Below are positions 1-8,237 of a stretch of DNA of 40,796 bases, piece by piece. The position numbers were made by a program, and so were the translations under genes. Position 1 is the first letter of the stretch, and every line of letters begins with the position of its first letter. Under the pieces are notes generated by a model. The model saw only the letters and a program-made list of their open reading frames with translations. It did not search any database and was not told the origin of the DNA. Origin of the DNA: an uncultured Roseiflexus sp. (GTDB lineage Bacteria > Chloroflexota > Chloroflexia > Chloroflexales > Roseiflexaceae). The stretch covers positions 1 through 40,796 of the forward strand of contig CALGYB010000072.1 in assembly GCA_937935075.1 (NCBI GenBank). Reading direction: 5' to 3'.

Positions 1-290
1 GGGCAAGAGCAGACGCTTCTCGCTCCCTCTCCCCCCTGCCCCCTCTCCCACGAGGGGAGAGGCTCCCCCCTCCCATTCCCTCCCCCCGCTGGGGGGAGGG
101 CAAGAGCAGACGCTTTTCGCTCCCCGCCCCCTCTTCCACGAGGGGAGAGGCTCCCACCTCCCATTCCCTCCCCCCGCTGGGGGGAGGGCAAGAGCAGACG
201 CTTCTCGCTCCCTCCCCCCTGCCCCCTCTCCCACGAGGGGAGAGGCTCTCCCCTCCCATTCCCTCCCTCCGCTGGGGGGGAGGGCAAGAA
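1..290. repeat. Tandem array of ~90-97 bp hairpin-bearing units
   Basis: Three units begin with the same GGGCAAGAGCAGACGCTT at 1, 98 and 186; a fourth partial copy starts at 282. Unit lengths are 97, 88 and 96 bases. Each unit holds two strong inverted repeats: CCTCTCCC/GGGGAGAGG around ACGA, and CCCTCCCCCC/GGGGGGAGGG around GCT. The array lies directly downstream of the minus-strand crtC-like gene and may act as a structured 3' end or terminator; it is cut by the window edge. Very pyrimidine-rich on the plus strand. No gene is seen here. Confidence 0.9.
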
Positions 291-322
291 TGGGGCGGGG
301 ATGGGGGGGAACAGTCGAGGCG

Positions 323-1741
323 CTACAGCGTCGTCGCCAGATCGTCGCACAGGCGGATAAGGCGGTGACGCTGCGGTTCGGCAAGGGTATCGAGCAGCGG
401 GCGCACGTGCTGTTCGAGCGTGCGCTTTGCCTGATCATTACGCTTTGCGTTGATAGCCGTGCGCACCTCGTCTATCCGCTGCACCAGCGCAGACGACGCC
501 TGCCCTTCGTCAACCAGAGGGCGCAGTGAGTCGTCGAGCGCCTGGCACAACTCCCACGGTCGCCACAAACCCAGGGTGCGTTCGTTGAACCCATAGCCGG
601 TCACCGGTCTGCCCGCCATCGTTCCTTCCAGGCGGGTCGGTCCGGTGAGATAGTCAACCGGCATGCGGTGCGCCGGAGCCGGCGCGAGCGGCGTACTTGT
701 CACCACCAGATCGAGCGACGGAACGTGTAACCGGTAGGCGTCGAGAAAATAGCGCGTGTCGCCACGCACCCCGAAGAGGCGCTGGATCGGCGCGTAGAGC
801 GGCGTGACATGCCCCTCGTCGCGGCAGTAACTGAGCGGTTCGACACGGTATTCGTCGGTGAATGACGTGCATCCCGCCGGGTCGGTGATCGTCAGCCCGC
901 TGAACGGAATCTCACGGTTGCGTTCGTGGCGAGCAAAATGCCGCCACAGGCTGAGTTCCCAACCGTTATCGAGCGACATCTGCGCCCACTGGTGGCTGTA
1001 GCGGTCTGCCAGAACACCGGAGTACGCACCAACATACTCAGGAAACCACTGCCGGTCGAGCCAGCCAATATCGCCGCGCACCGCCTCTTCCACGCCGCGC
1101 CACCGGAGCGAGCCGCGATAGCGCAGACTCTGGAAGTAGGAGCGGGTGTTGGGTTGCCCCATGACCGTGATGGCGCCGTGGTGAACCGGACCGCCGACCG
1201 GTTGCGGCGGTTTGATGGCATCGACGATCAGATCAAGCATCAGCGGATCGCCGTGGCTGTCGCGCCCGCATACATCGAGGGTATACCCGAACGGCACGGG
1301 GGCGCCCGACGCATCGTAGCGCGCCCAGAAGCGGCTCTTCCAGCGGGGGGAATGCCAGGCGACGCCAAGATGACCGCGCGTGATCGCCAGGCGTTTGCGG
1401 AACCAGCGTTTCGGCGGCAGATCGTATGAAGCAAATGTCGTATAAGCGCCGTTCGCAAGGTCGAACAATGCGCCGAGGTGCATATCGATGCCGGACATGC
1501 TCGAAAAACCGGAGAGGCGCGCAAAAATAACAAAGAAAGCATAGTGTTTCCCGGTCTGTTCACCCTGCACAAAGCCCGACGCATAATAGGTATCGCTCGC
1601 CATGCCCTGGCACCCTTCCGCCTGCGGGAAGTGCAGTTGCGGATCGTCGGGAACCAGGAGGTAGGGGTAGACATGCCACGAAGATCGGCGAGCGGCAGCG
1701 TCTACGGTCGGATCAGACGGATACCCGAATGCAGTTGTCAC
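323..1741 (-). CDS. crtC: CrtC/AttH-like carotenoid 1,2-hydratase family protein
   Basis: A 472-residue soluble protein resembling the hydroxyneurosporene synthase (CrtC) / AttH lipocalin-like family, whose members add water to the C-1,2 double bond of acyclic carotenoid ends or act on other isoprenoid or lipid substrates. Features supporting this are the W/Y/G-rich beta-barrel style sequence, the stretch GDIGWLDRQWFPEYVG near residues 228-243 and a second domain with HHGAITVMG before it. The C-terminal ~75 residues are a charged helical tail not needed for the barrel. The ATG overlaps the stop of the upstream glpX-like gene by 4 bases (ATGA), so the two are translationally coupled. Methoxylated and hydroxylated carotenoids are known in Roseiflexus, which fits a hydratase. 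The exact substrate cannot be read from sequence, and the family also contains non-carotenoid members. Confidence 0.65.
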   Translation of the reverse strand: MTTAFGYPSDPTVDAAARRSSWHVYPYLLVPDDPQLHFPQAEGCQGMASDTYYASGFVQGEQTGKHYAFFVIFARLSGFSSMSGIDMHLGALFDLANGAYTTFASYDLPPKRWFRKRLAITRGHLGVAWHSPRWKSRFWARYDASGAPVPFGYTLDVCGRDSHGDPLMLDLIVDAIKPPQPVGGPVHHGAITVMGQPNTRSYFQSLRYRGSLRWRGVEEAVRGDIGWLDRQWFPEYVGAYSGVLADRYSHQWAQMSLDNGWELSLWRHFARHERNREIPFSGLTITDPAGCTSFTDEYRVEPLSYCRDEGHVTPLYAPIQRLFGVRGDTRYFLDAYRLHVPSLDLVVTSTPLAPAPAHRMPVDYLTGPTRLEGTMAGRPVTGYGFNERTLGLWRPWELCQALDDSLRPLVDEGQASSALVQRIDEVRTAINAKRNDQAKRTLEQHVRPLLDTLAEPQRHRLIRLCDDLATTL

Positions 1742-2739
1742 GGTTCGCGCTCCTTTCTTAGCACGGCCTGGACATCAGGGAGCAGGTGTTCGGCGTAGAT
1801 AACCCGACGGGTGCGTGTTTCGCAGCGCAGGATAAGCGAATTGGTCTCGGCGCGGTCGCGCTGGTAGCGCACACCGTGGAGCAACAGACCATCGGTAATG
1901 CCGGTAGCGACGAAGAAGACCTCGTTGGTCGCCACCATATCATCGCAGGTGAGCACCTGTCGCACATCGAGACCGCGCTGTTCAATCGCCTGGCGCTCAT
2001 CGGCGCTCTGGGGCGCAAGGCGGGCAAGCATCGCGCCTCCAAGCGACCGCACCGCACATGCAGCGATGATGCCTTCGGCGGCGCCGCCGATCCCCATGAG
2101 CACATCGACTGGACCACCGGGCATAGCGGCGAGCACCGCGCCCGCAATATCGCCGTCGTCCGCCAGCATGACGCGCGCGCCAGCGGCGCGGATTTCGTTC
2201 ACGAGATCGACGTGGCGCGGTCGGTCGAGCACAAAGACGACCAGATCGCGGATGTCTTTGCCAAGGATGCGGGCAATCAGCGCCAGCGTCCATCCGGCAG
2301 GCGCGCCAAGGCATTCCGGCACCAGCGCGTGCGCTGTTTCGCGACTGACGACCAGTTTCTCCATGTATGCCGCCGGCGCAGGCGACCAGAGCGCACCACG
2401 CGGCGCGACCGCTGCAACAGAGATGGCGCCGGAGCGTCCTTGCGCCAGGAGACGCAACCCATCGACCGGATCGACGACCACATCGACCGGCAGACCGCCG
2501 CGCCCGACGCGCCGACCGCTGACGAGGGCAGCCTGGGTCTTCAGGCGCCCTTCCTCGCCGACAACGATGCAGCCGTCGAAATCGAGCAGATCGAGCGTCG
2601 TCGCCATAGCGCGTTCAGCGGCGGCATTGGCTTCACTATGCTGACCAAGCCCCATCCAGCGCCCGGCGCTGATGGCGGCGGCTTCGGTCGCTCGCACGAG
2701 ATCAAGCCCGGTGTTGCGACTGAGGTGCGTGACACTCAT
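1738..2739 (-). CDS. glpX: Divergent GlpX-like (class II fructose-1,6-bisphosphatase family) protein
   Basis: A 333-residue protein of the GlpX family (Li-sensitive, metal-dependent class II FBPase fold). The N-terminus (GLDLVRATEAAAISAGRWMG), the glycine-rich GIGGAAEGIIAAC segment and the C-terminal ITDGLLLHGV match the family. Metal-site motifs are altered: the usual GEGE(K/R)DEAPM reads GEEGRLKTQ (61-69), and DPLEGT reads DPVDGL (90-95). The ligand Glu is therefore Asp, and the conserved acidic pair after GE is absent. FBPase activity is not certain. I chose ATG 2739 because a strong promoter lies at 2776-2804 and upstream in-frame ATGs fall inside or before it; GAGGAACG gives a plausible ribosome site. 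First gene of a two-gene operon with the crtC-like gene. Confidence 0.75.
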   Translation of the reverse strand: MSVTHLSRNTGLDLVRATEAAAISAGRWMGLGQHSEANAAAERAMATTLDLLDFDGCIVVGEEGRLKTQAALVSGRRVGRGGLPVDVVVDPVDGLRLLAQGRSGAISVAAVAPRGALWSPAPAAYMEKLVVSRETAHALVPECLGAPAGWTLALIARILGKDIRDLVVFVLDRPRHVDLVNEIRAAGARVMLADDGDIAGAVLAAMPGGPVDVLMGIGGAAEGIIAACAVRSLGGAMLARLAPQSADERQAIEQRGLDVRQVLTCDDMVATNEVFFVATGITDGLLLHGVRYQRDRAETNSLILRCETRTRRVIYAEHLLPDVQAVLRKEREP

Positions 2740-2775
2740 AACGGCACACGAGATACGTTCCTCTGTGGCATCATC

Positions 2776-2804
2776 AGTGTAGGACAGAGCGTGATCACTG
2801 TCAA
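2776..2804 (-). promoter_or_regulatory. Sigma-70-type promoter of the glpX-crtC operon
   Basis: On the minus strand, TTGACA (2799-2804) is a perfect -35 box, followed by a 17-base spacer and TACACT (2776-2781) as -10. Transcription would start near 2769, leaving a ~30-base leader to ATG 2739. The fit in sequence and spacing makes this one of the two best promoters in the window, and it rules out the longer glpX reading. Confidence 0.75.
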
Positions 2805-2903
2805 CGCGCGAAGAAACACACATAGCGCACCGCATCGCAGCGCATAGCGGGATTCATGGTACCATTAGCGCGGTGGTCGTTCCCAAAGGAGAGGAGGAAG
2901 TCT

Positions 2904-4358
2904 ATGCCCGAAGGATTCCGCATCGAGAAAGACTCGCTCGGCGAAGTGCAGGTGCCGGCGAATGCGCTGTATGGCGCACAGACGCAACGCGCCGTAATGA
3001 ATTTCCCTGTGAGCGGCATGCGTCCGTACCCGGCATTCGTCTGGGCACAGGCGATGATCAAGCGCGCTGCTGCGGAAGTGAACCGCAACCTTGGACTGTT
3101 CAACGATGTCACGATTGGCGACCGCACGATTAGCGGCCGCCAGATCGCCGACGCTATCATTCAGGCCGCCGATGAAGTGCTCGACGGGCAGCATGCCGAT
3201 CAGTTCGTCGTCGATCCGTTCCAGGCAGGCGCAGGCACCAGCCACAACATGAACCTCAATGAGGTGATTGCCAACCGCGCCAACCAGATCCTCGGCTTTG
3301 CCATCGACGATCCGAAGAAACCGGTCAGTCCGAACGACCACGTCAACATGGCGCAAAGCACAAATGACACCATTCCGACCGCGATTCGTCTCGGATGCCT
3401 CTGGCGCCTCGACGAATTGCTGGCAGCCATCGACCGGCTTGCCGATGCGCTCGAAGCGAAGGCGGAAGAATTCGATCCGATCGTCAAGTCGGGACGTACT
3501 CACCTGCAAGATGCCGTGCCGGTGCGTTTGGGCCAGGAGTTCGGCGCGTATGCGCTGGCGGTGCGCCGTGATCGTGAGCGGATCGAGGTTGCCGCCGACC
3601 GTCTGCGTCGCCTGGGCATTGGCGGCACCGCCGTCGGCAGCGGTTTGAATGCCCACCCCGAATACCACGGACGCATGGTGGAGCGCCTGTCGGAACTGAC
3701 CGGGCAGGAACTGCGCTCGGCGGACAATCTGTTCGAGGCGATGCAGAGCATGGCCGATCCGGCGGATTTCTCGGCGTCGCTGCGCACATTGTGCATCACG
3801 CTGACGCGCATTGCGAACGACTTCCGCCTGCTGGCGTCTGGACCAACCACCGGTCTCGATGAGATTCGTCTGCCGGCGGTGCAACCCGGGTCGAGCATCA
3901 TGCCGGGCAAGATCAACCCGGTACTGGCGGAAATGCTGAACATGGCGTGCTTCCACGTCCAGGGGTGTGATCTGACGGTGTCGCTGGCAGCACAGGCGGG
4001 GCAACTCGAACTGAATGTGATGATGCCGATCATCGCGCACAATCTGTTCGAGATGATGCACGTCCTTATCGGCGCCATCAACGCATTCACCGAGAAGTGT
4101 GTCGTCGGCATCACCGCCAATCCTGAGAAAGCGACCGGCTGGCTGGCGAAGAACCCCATCCTGGTGACGGCGCTGAACCCGGTCATCGGCTACCTCAACG
4201 GTGCGGCGGTCGCCAAAGAGGCGCTGGCGAGCGGCAAGACGATCAAGGAAGTGGTGGTCGAGAAGGGTTTGCTCACTGCCGAGCAGGTTGATGAACTTCT
4301 CGATGTACGCGCAATGACCGAAGGCGGGATCATGGGCTTCGGCGGCGGCGGCGGGTAA
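2904..4358 (+). CDS. fumC: Class II fumarase / aspartase superfamily lyase
   Basis: A 484-residue cytosolic enzyme of the fumarase/aspartase superfamily, which reversibly adds water (fumarase) or ammonia (aspartase) to fumarate. Signature blocks in order: GAGTSHNMN (109-117), HVNMAQSTND (146-155), SGRTHLQDA (196-204, with the catalytic-type His 200), GTAVGSGLN (241-249) and GSSIMPGKINPV (329-340) with the catalytic-loop Ser. Length is close to the usual 460-470 plus a glycine-rich tail. Start ATG 2904 follows a very strong AGGAGAGGAGG at 2887-2897; the 16-codon upstream extension lacks such a site. The GG-TAVGSGLN block and the PGK form of the signature favour fumarase, but aspartate ammonia-lyase is not excluded. 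Fumarase could feed malate to SmtAB of the 3-HP bicycle encoded further on. Divergent from glpX. Confidence 0.85.
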   Translation: MPEGFRIEKDSLGEVQVPANALYGAQTQRAVMNFPVSGMRPYPAFVWAQAMIKRAAAEVNRNLGLFNDVTIGDRTISGRQIADAIIQAADEVLDGQHADQFVVDPFQAGAGTSHNMNLNEVIANRANQILGFAIDDPKKPVSPNDHVNMAQSTNDTIPTAIRLGCLWRLDELLAAIDRLADALEAKAEEFDPIVKSGRTHLQDAVPVRLGQEFGAYALAVRRDRERIEVAADRLRRLGIGGTAVGSGLNAHPEYHGRMVERLSELTGQELRSADNLFEAMQSMADPADFSASLRTLCITLTRIANDFRLLASGPTTGLDEIRLPAVQPGSSIMPGKINPVLAEMLNMACFHVQGCDLTVSLAAQAGQLELNVMMPIIAHNLFEMMHVLIGAINAFTEKCVVGITANPEKATGWLAKNPILVTALNPVIGYLNGAAVAKEALASGKTIKEVVVEKGLLTAEQVDELLDVRAMTEGGIMGFGGGGG

Positions 4359-4687
4359 GCGGTTGTCTAAGTGTTGGAGGACGGCTTATCGAGTATTCAC
4401 GCTCGCGCGCCTGTGCGTACAAATGACGACGGGACATGGATGCGCACGGATGGCAACCGACTCACACGTATGGAGGTGTACGCCTTTTGCATTGGTTAGC
4501 GGACACTTTCACGAGCGCGACTCTGCGGTTGCTACGTTTGACCTGATCGTTGCTGAAGATGCGGTTGTTGGGCGTCGTCACACGCCGTCGGCGCCGGCTT
4601 CAACAGGAGCAGCCGGCGCCGACCACGACAAGTCGGGCGATGCGTGAAAGGACGCAGGGCAGCGATCGACGAGTCGAAGGACCAGGC
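4359..4687. other. Intergenic region with an 11-nt-loop palindrome
   Basis: No convincing gene. The only strong structure is an inverted repeat at 4587-4623: 13-base perfect arms GTCGGCGCCGGCT / AGCCGGCGCCGAC around the loop TCAACAGGAGC. It belongs to the same family as elements at 11581-11615 and 20995-21025. It sits 64 bases before the restriction gene start. Confidence 0.8.
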
Positions 4688-5335
4688 ATGAAACCGAATT
4701 TGACGCTGGCTCTTCTGAAGCAAGAGGCTCAGGCATTTGCTAATCTTGAGCATGAAGATCAGACACTGCACGCTGTTACCGACGGAAAAGCGATTGGTAC
4801 GTACTTCGAGCATAAGTTCCGGTCTTATCTCCGTAACAGGTATGACTTTAAGGAGGGAAGTTCCGCAAGTGGAATAGATTTTCCCGAACTTGACGTTGAT
4901 GTGAAGGTAACAAGCATAGAGCAACCGCAATCGTCATGTCCGTTCAAATCCGCCTGGCAAAAAGTCTACGGTTTGGGTTATTCTTTGCTGATATTCGTCT
5001 ACAAGAAGACCGATAATCAACAGAAATCTATGGGGAATCTGAGCATCAAGCATACAATCTTTGTCAGTAAGGAGCACACCGCAGATTTCCAAACGACTAC
5101 AGGTTTGCGGCAAATTCTCGAAAACAATGGCAACAAGGATGACATCCTGGCGTTCATTGAAGAACGCAGACTTCCAGTGGATGATATTGGAGCATCAGCG
5201 CTAGCTGATGAAATTATCGCTCATCCTCCTGAGATCGGCTATCTGACCATCTCAAATGCCCTGCAATGGAGACTACAATATAGTCGAGTCATTGAGAAGG
5301 CCGGATCAACTCCGGGAGTAGAAAGACTGAGTTGA
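4688..5335 (+). CDS. Putative type II restriction endonuclease (PD-(D/E)XK-like)
   Basis: A 215-residue protein that I interpret as the endonuclease of a type II restriction-modification pair. The reasons are its position 1 base upstream of a DNA adenine methyltransferase, its size, and a plausible nuclease core: Asp64, then DVK at 71-73 at the end of a predicted strand (GIDFPELDVDVKVTS), preceded by a helix with Glu41. The motif is followed by QPQSSCPFKSAWQKVYGLGY, probably a substrate or structural segment. ATG 4688 follows GAAGGACC; the longer in-frame extension to 4550 runs through a palindrome and has no ribosome site. The gene is visibly A/T-richer than its neighbours, suggesting recent acquisition. 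Recognition sequence unknown. It could be another nuclease type, but context makes restriction most likely. Confidence 0.7.
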   Translation: MKPNLTLALLKQEAQAFANLEHEDQTLHAVTDGKAIGTYFEHKFRSYLRNRYDFKEGSSASGIDFPELDVDVKVTSIEQPQSSCPFKSAWQKVYGLGYSLLIFVYKKTDNQQKSMGNLSIKHTIFVSKEHTADFQTTTGLRQILENNGNKDDILAFIEERRLPVDDIGASALADEIIAHPPEIGYLTISNALQWRLQYSRVIEKAGSTPGVERLS

Positions 5336-5336
5336 G

Positions 5337-6914
5337 ATGCACGATCAGAAGCGATACAAGGCTGAATTCGGAGATTTTCAAACACCAATAAGCCTTACCA
5401 GAGAAGTCTGCTCTCTTATCGCCCAAATCGGTTTTCTTCCTGCTTCGATTGTTGAACCGACGTGCGGAAAGGGGACATTTCTCACAGCAGCTCTAGAAAC
5501 GTTCTCAGATGTACAACGTGTTCTTGGCTTCGAGATCAATCCATACTACGTAACGCAGGCTCAGCATGATCTTGCGCAAACATTTCCGCATGCGTCTGTT
5601 GAGGTTTGTCAGGCTGATTTCTTCCGCATGAATTGGTCTGAGATTTTGGAGACGCTACCTGAGCCAATTCTTGTCATAGGCAATCCTCCATGGGTCACAA
5701 ATGCAACATTAAGCACCCTGGACAGCAATAATCTTCCACAGAAATCGAACTTCGACAATCTTCGGGGCATTGATGCGCTTACAGGTAAGAGCAATTTCGA
5801 TATTTCAGAATGGATGTTGAGAAAGAGCATTGAATGGCTCGATGGCAAACATGGCGCGCTTGCGATACTATGCAAAACATCAGTGGCGCGTAAGGTTCTT
5901 TTGTACGCCTGGCAGCACGATCTACGAATTGAATCGGCATCGGTATATATTTTCGACGCTCATGAACATTTTGGAGCTTCAGTTGACGCCTGCCTGCTGT
6001 TCGTTCGAAGCAATCCCACAGGTAAAAGCAAGGAATGTTCTGTTTTTCGTTCCTTTCATGCGCAAAAACCTGATACGGTGTTCGGATTACAGGATGGAAG
6101 GATCGTGGCTAATGTCAAATTATACCAAAAATGGAAGATGCTTGCGGGAATAACTCTTAAGGGCTGGCGATCAGGCATAAAACACGATTGCAGTAAGGTC
6201 TTCGAATTGCATGTTGAGCATGGAAATCTTGTTAACGGCCTGAGAGAAGTCGTTGACATTGAACCAGATGTGCTCTATCCGTTGCTGAAAAGTTCCGATC
6301 TCGCATCACGCCGGAATCCGCGGCTTTGGATGGTTGTTCCGCAGCGAACAATCCATGATGAGCCGTACCGTCTCAAAATGGAAGCTCCCAGAGCTTGGAA
6401 TTACCTTCACGAGCATGCGCATCTTTTGGAAAGAAGAAAGAGTTCAATATACAGGAAACGTCCACCCTTTTCGATCTTTGGGGTTGGACCATATTCTTTT
6501 GCTCCGTGGAAGGTTGCTATCTCAGGTTTATACAGGAAAATGGAGTTTGTTCAAGTCTCGCCTTTTCAAGGGTGTCCAGTCGTTCTCGATGATACCTGCT
6601 ATTTCTTTCCATGTCATTCCGAAGAGGAGAGCCGCCTATTGTACGAACTCGTGATGTCCGAACCTGCCAGGGAGTTTTGGTCTTCCTTGATTTTCTGGGA
6701 CGCAAAGCGACCGATTACGGCTCAGTTGCTCAACTCGCTTGATCTGATGGCTCTTGCCCGGCTCATGAACAAGGAGTGTGATACTGCGCGAATGCTTGCG
6801 GAACGTCAGATGGTGGAATACACGGCGGGATTGCACCAGAGACTCCTTTTCAGAGAAGAAACCGCCGATTATGAGAGTGAACCGGTGCGCGATAGAGCAT
6901 CCTGGAAAGTCTAG
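5337..6914 (+). CDS. Type II DNA N6-adenine methyltransferase (gamma-type motif order)
   Basis: A 525-residue SAM-dependent DNA methyltransferase. Motif X-like GDFQTP (12-17) is followed by motif I EPTCGKGTFL (40-49), an acidic SAM-ribose site at GFEINPYY (64-71) and motif IV NPPW (116-119), the catalytic signature of N6-adenine (or N4-cytosine) enzymes. This X-I-IV order is that of the gamma class, as in TaqI- and Eco57I-like proteins. The C-terminal ~300 residues hold the likely target-recognition region. It starts 1 base after the nuclease stop and ends 3 bases before the ArsA-like gene. Low G+C compared with flanks. It would protect host DNA against the neighbouring nuclease; specificity cannot be read. 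Confidence 0.88.
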   Translation: MHDQKRYKAEFGDFQTPISLTREVCSLIAQIGFLPASIVEPTCGKGTFLTAALETFSDVQRVLGFEINPYYVTQAQHDLAQTFPHASVEVCQADFFRMNWSEILETLPEPILVIGNPPWVTNATLSTLDSNNLPQKSNFDNLRGIDALTGKSNFDISEWMLRKSIEWLDGKHGALAILCKTSVARKVLLYAWQHDLRIESASVYIFDAHEHFGASVDACLLFVRSNPTGKSKECSVFRSFHAQKPDTVFGLQDGRIVANVKLYQKWKMLAGITLKGWRSGIKHDCSKVFELHVEHGNLVNGLREVVDIEPDVLYPLLKSSDLASRRNPRLWMVVPQRTIHDEPYRLKMEAPRAWNYLHEHAHLLERRKSSIYRKRPPFSIFGVGPYSFAPWKVAISGLYRKMEFVQVSPFQGCPVVLDDTCYFFPCHSEEESRLLYELVMSEPAREFWSSLIFWDAKRPITAQLLNSLDLMALARLMNKECDTARMLAERQMVEYTAGLHQRLLFREETADYESEPVRDRASWKV

Positions 6915-6917
6915 ACC

Positions 6918-8021
6918 GTGGCAAAACTTCTCGTCTATACCGGATCGCCGGGCGTGGGCATCAGTCTTGCGGCAGCGGCAGAGGCAATGCGCTCTGCCGA
7001 CGCTGGAAAGCGCACAGTGCTGCTGACCTATGGTTCGACGGCGGGGCTGAGTGCGCTGTTGGGCGTTGCCGTCGGCAACACGCCGGTGGAAGTTGCGCCG
7101 CGCCTCGACGCCGTTGCGCTCGATGCCCGCAGCGAACTGTCAGCCGCGTGGGAAGAAACGCGCACCACACTCCTGCCGCCGTTCAGCACGCTCGCCGGAG
7201 ATGAACTCCCTCAACCGCCTTCGTCTAATGCTGCGTTTGCGCTGCTCCGCATCCGTGAACTTGTCCGCACCTATGAGCGCGTCGTTGTGGACGCCGGTCC
7301 GCACGATCCGCTGATCGAAGCGCTCGGCGTCCCCGACAATCTGCGCTGGATCGCGCGACTGCTCATTGGTCTCGATGGCCAGCCGGCGCAGGGGTCACTG
7401 CTGCCGGGGTTGCTGCTGCCGCCGGAGTTCACGAGCAATCTGCGACAGGTACTGACAGAAGCCGAACGCTTACGCAGCCTGCTCGACGCGCCTGCGGGCA
7501 TGGTCTGTTATGTACTGCGCCCCGATGCGGCGGCGCTGGCGGAGGCGCGCCTGGCGATCCCCGCCATTCAGTTGCACGGTGTCGCCGTCGGCGCGCTGGT
7601 TGCCGGTCCGCTCCTGCCACCGAACCCCGAAGACGTGCGCCTGGCGCCGCTCGAACGGTTGCAGGCGGCGCTGCTCGACGAAGCCGCCGCGCTCTGGTCT
7701 GCGCGACCGCTGCTCCGGCTCGACATCGGCGCGACTGCCGGGGGACATCTGCCGGTGCTGCTCGCCGGGCGCGCGATGGGTGACGCGGGTGCGGCAAAGG
7801 TGCGTTCGCCCATTGGCAACGAGTATCGCGGCGAACCGGCGCTGACCTTTGAACTCCCTGGTCTGCCGCAGGGCGCCATCGGGTTGACCCTCAGCGGCGA
7901 TGACCTGATCGTGCGGCTTGGACCCTACCGACGGCATGTGCCGTTGCCGCCGCGTCTGCGCGGCGTCCGCGCCGTGCGCGCCACCCGCGAGGGCGATCTG
8001 CTCGTGGTGCGGAAAAGGTGA
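6918..8021 (+). CDS. ArsA/Get3-like protein with degenerate P-loop and C-terminal HSP20-like domain
   Basis: A 367-residue protein with the layout of bacterial ArsA/Get3 (TRC40) ATPases carrying a small-heat-shock-like tail. The N-terminal KLLVYTGSPGVGIS (3-16) aligns with the family P-loop GKGGVGKT, but both lysines are replaced (Ser and Ile). The switch I DPA motif is missing (TYGST instead), while VVDAGP keeps part of switch II. The last ~80 residues (FELPGLP...GDLLVVRK) fit the ArsA HSP20-like domain. It may be a nucleotide-binding-dead paralogue or scaffold. The start is GTG at 6918 with GGAAAG upstream, 3 bases after the methyltransferase stop. High G+C returns here, so it is probably native, with the restriction genes inserted before it. 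Confidence 0.7.
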   Translation: MAKLLVYTGSPGVGISLAAAAEAMRSADAGKRTVLLTYGSTAGLSALLGVAVGNTPVEVAPRLDAVALDARSELSAAWEETRTTLLPPFSTLAGDELPQPPSSNAAFALLRIRELVRTYERVVVDAGPHDPLIEALGVPDNLRWIARLLIGLDGQPAQGSLLPGLLLPPEFTSNLRQVLTEAERLRSLLDAPAGMVCYVLRPDAAALAEARLAIPAIQLHGVAVGALVAGPLLPPNPEDVRLAPLERLQAALLDEAAALWSARPLLRLDIGATAGGHLPVLLAGRAMGDAGAAKVRSPIGNEYRGEPALTFELPGLPQGAIGLTLSGDDLIVRLGPYRRHVPLPPRLRGVRAVRATREGDLLVVRKR

Positions 8022-8023
8022 TC

Positions 8024-8237
8024 TGGCGCAGAGGACCGTCACCACGCCGGGTGCGCCAGCGTCCCCCGCAGGTGACGGTCATCGCTGCCAGAGGTGAGGA
8101 GCGGGGATGGTACCAGGCCGCGCCAGGGTCGGCGCAGAGGACCGTCACCACTGCGGGCGGCGCCAACCGGGCGCACTGCGCAGATGCGGGTGCGCCCGCA
8201 TCCCCCGCAGCGGTCGGCGGCGGTGACGGTCATCTCA
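8024..8237. repeat. Duplicated inverted-repeat unit between convergent genes
   Basis: GGCGCAGAGGACCGTCACCAC occurs near 8025 and again near 8131. Each copy is followed by TCCCCCGCAG and then the reverse complement GGTGACGGTC. The arms are 8034-8043 with 8071-8080, and 8140-8149 with 8222-8231. The two units could form long-looped hairpins between the converging ArsA-like and GH3 genes and may end transcription from either side, although no T-run is present. Confidence 0.7.

Noticed and set aside
290-529. Plus-strand frame of 79 residues opposite the crtC-like gene
   Set aside because: It lies antisense to a well-supported gene, begins in the tandem array and resembles no known protein.
1786-2847. 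353-residue plus-strand frame opposite glpX
   Set aside because: It is an antisense shadow typical of high-G+C coding DNA; the minus-strand frame has family motifs and a promoter.
2865-4061. 398-residue minus-strand frame opposite fumC
   Set aside because: The plus strand encodes clear lyase signatures and has a strong ribosome site; the antisense frame has no recognisable domain.
4363-4647. 94-residue plus-strand frame after fumC
   Set aside because: No ribosome site, no domain, and it runs through the GTCGGCGCCGGCT palindrome.
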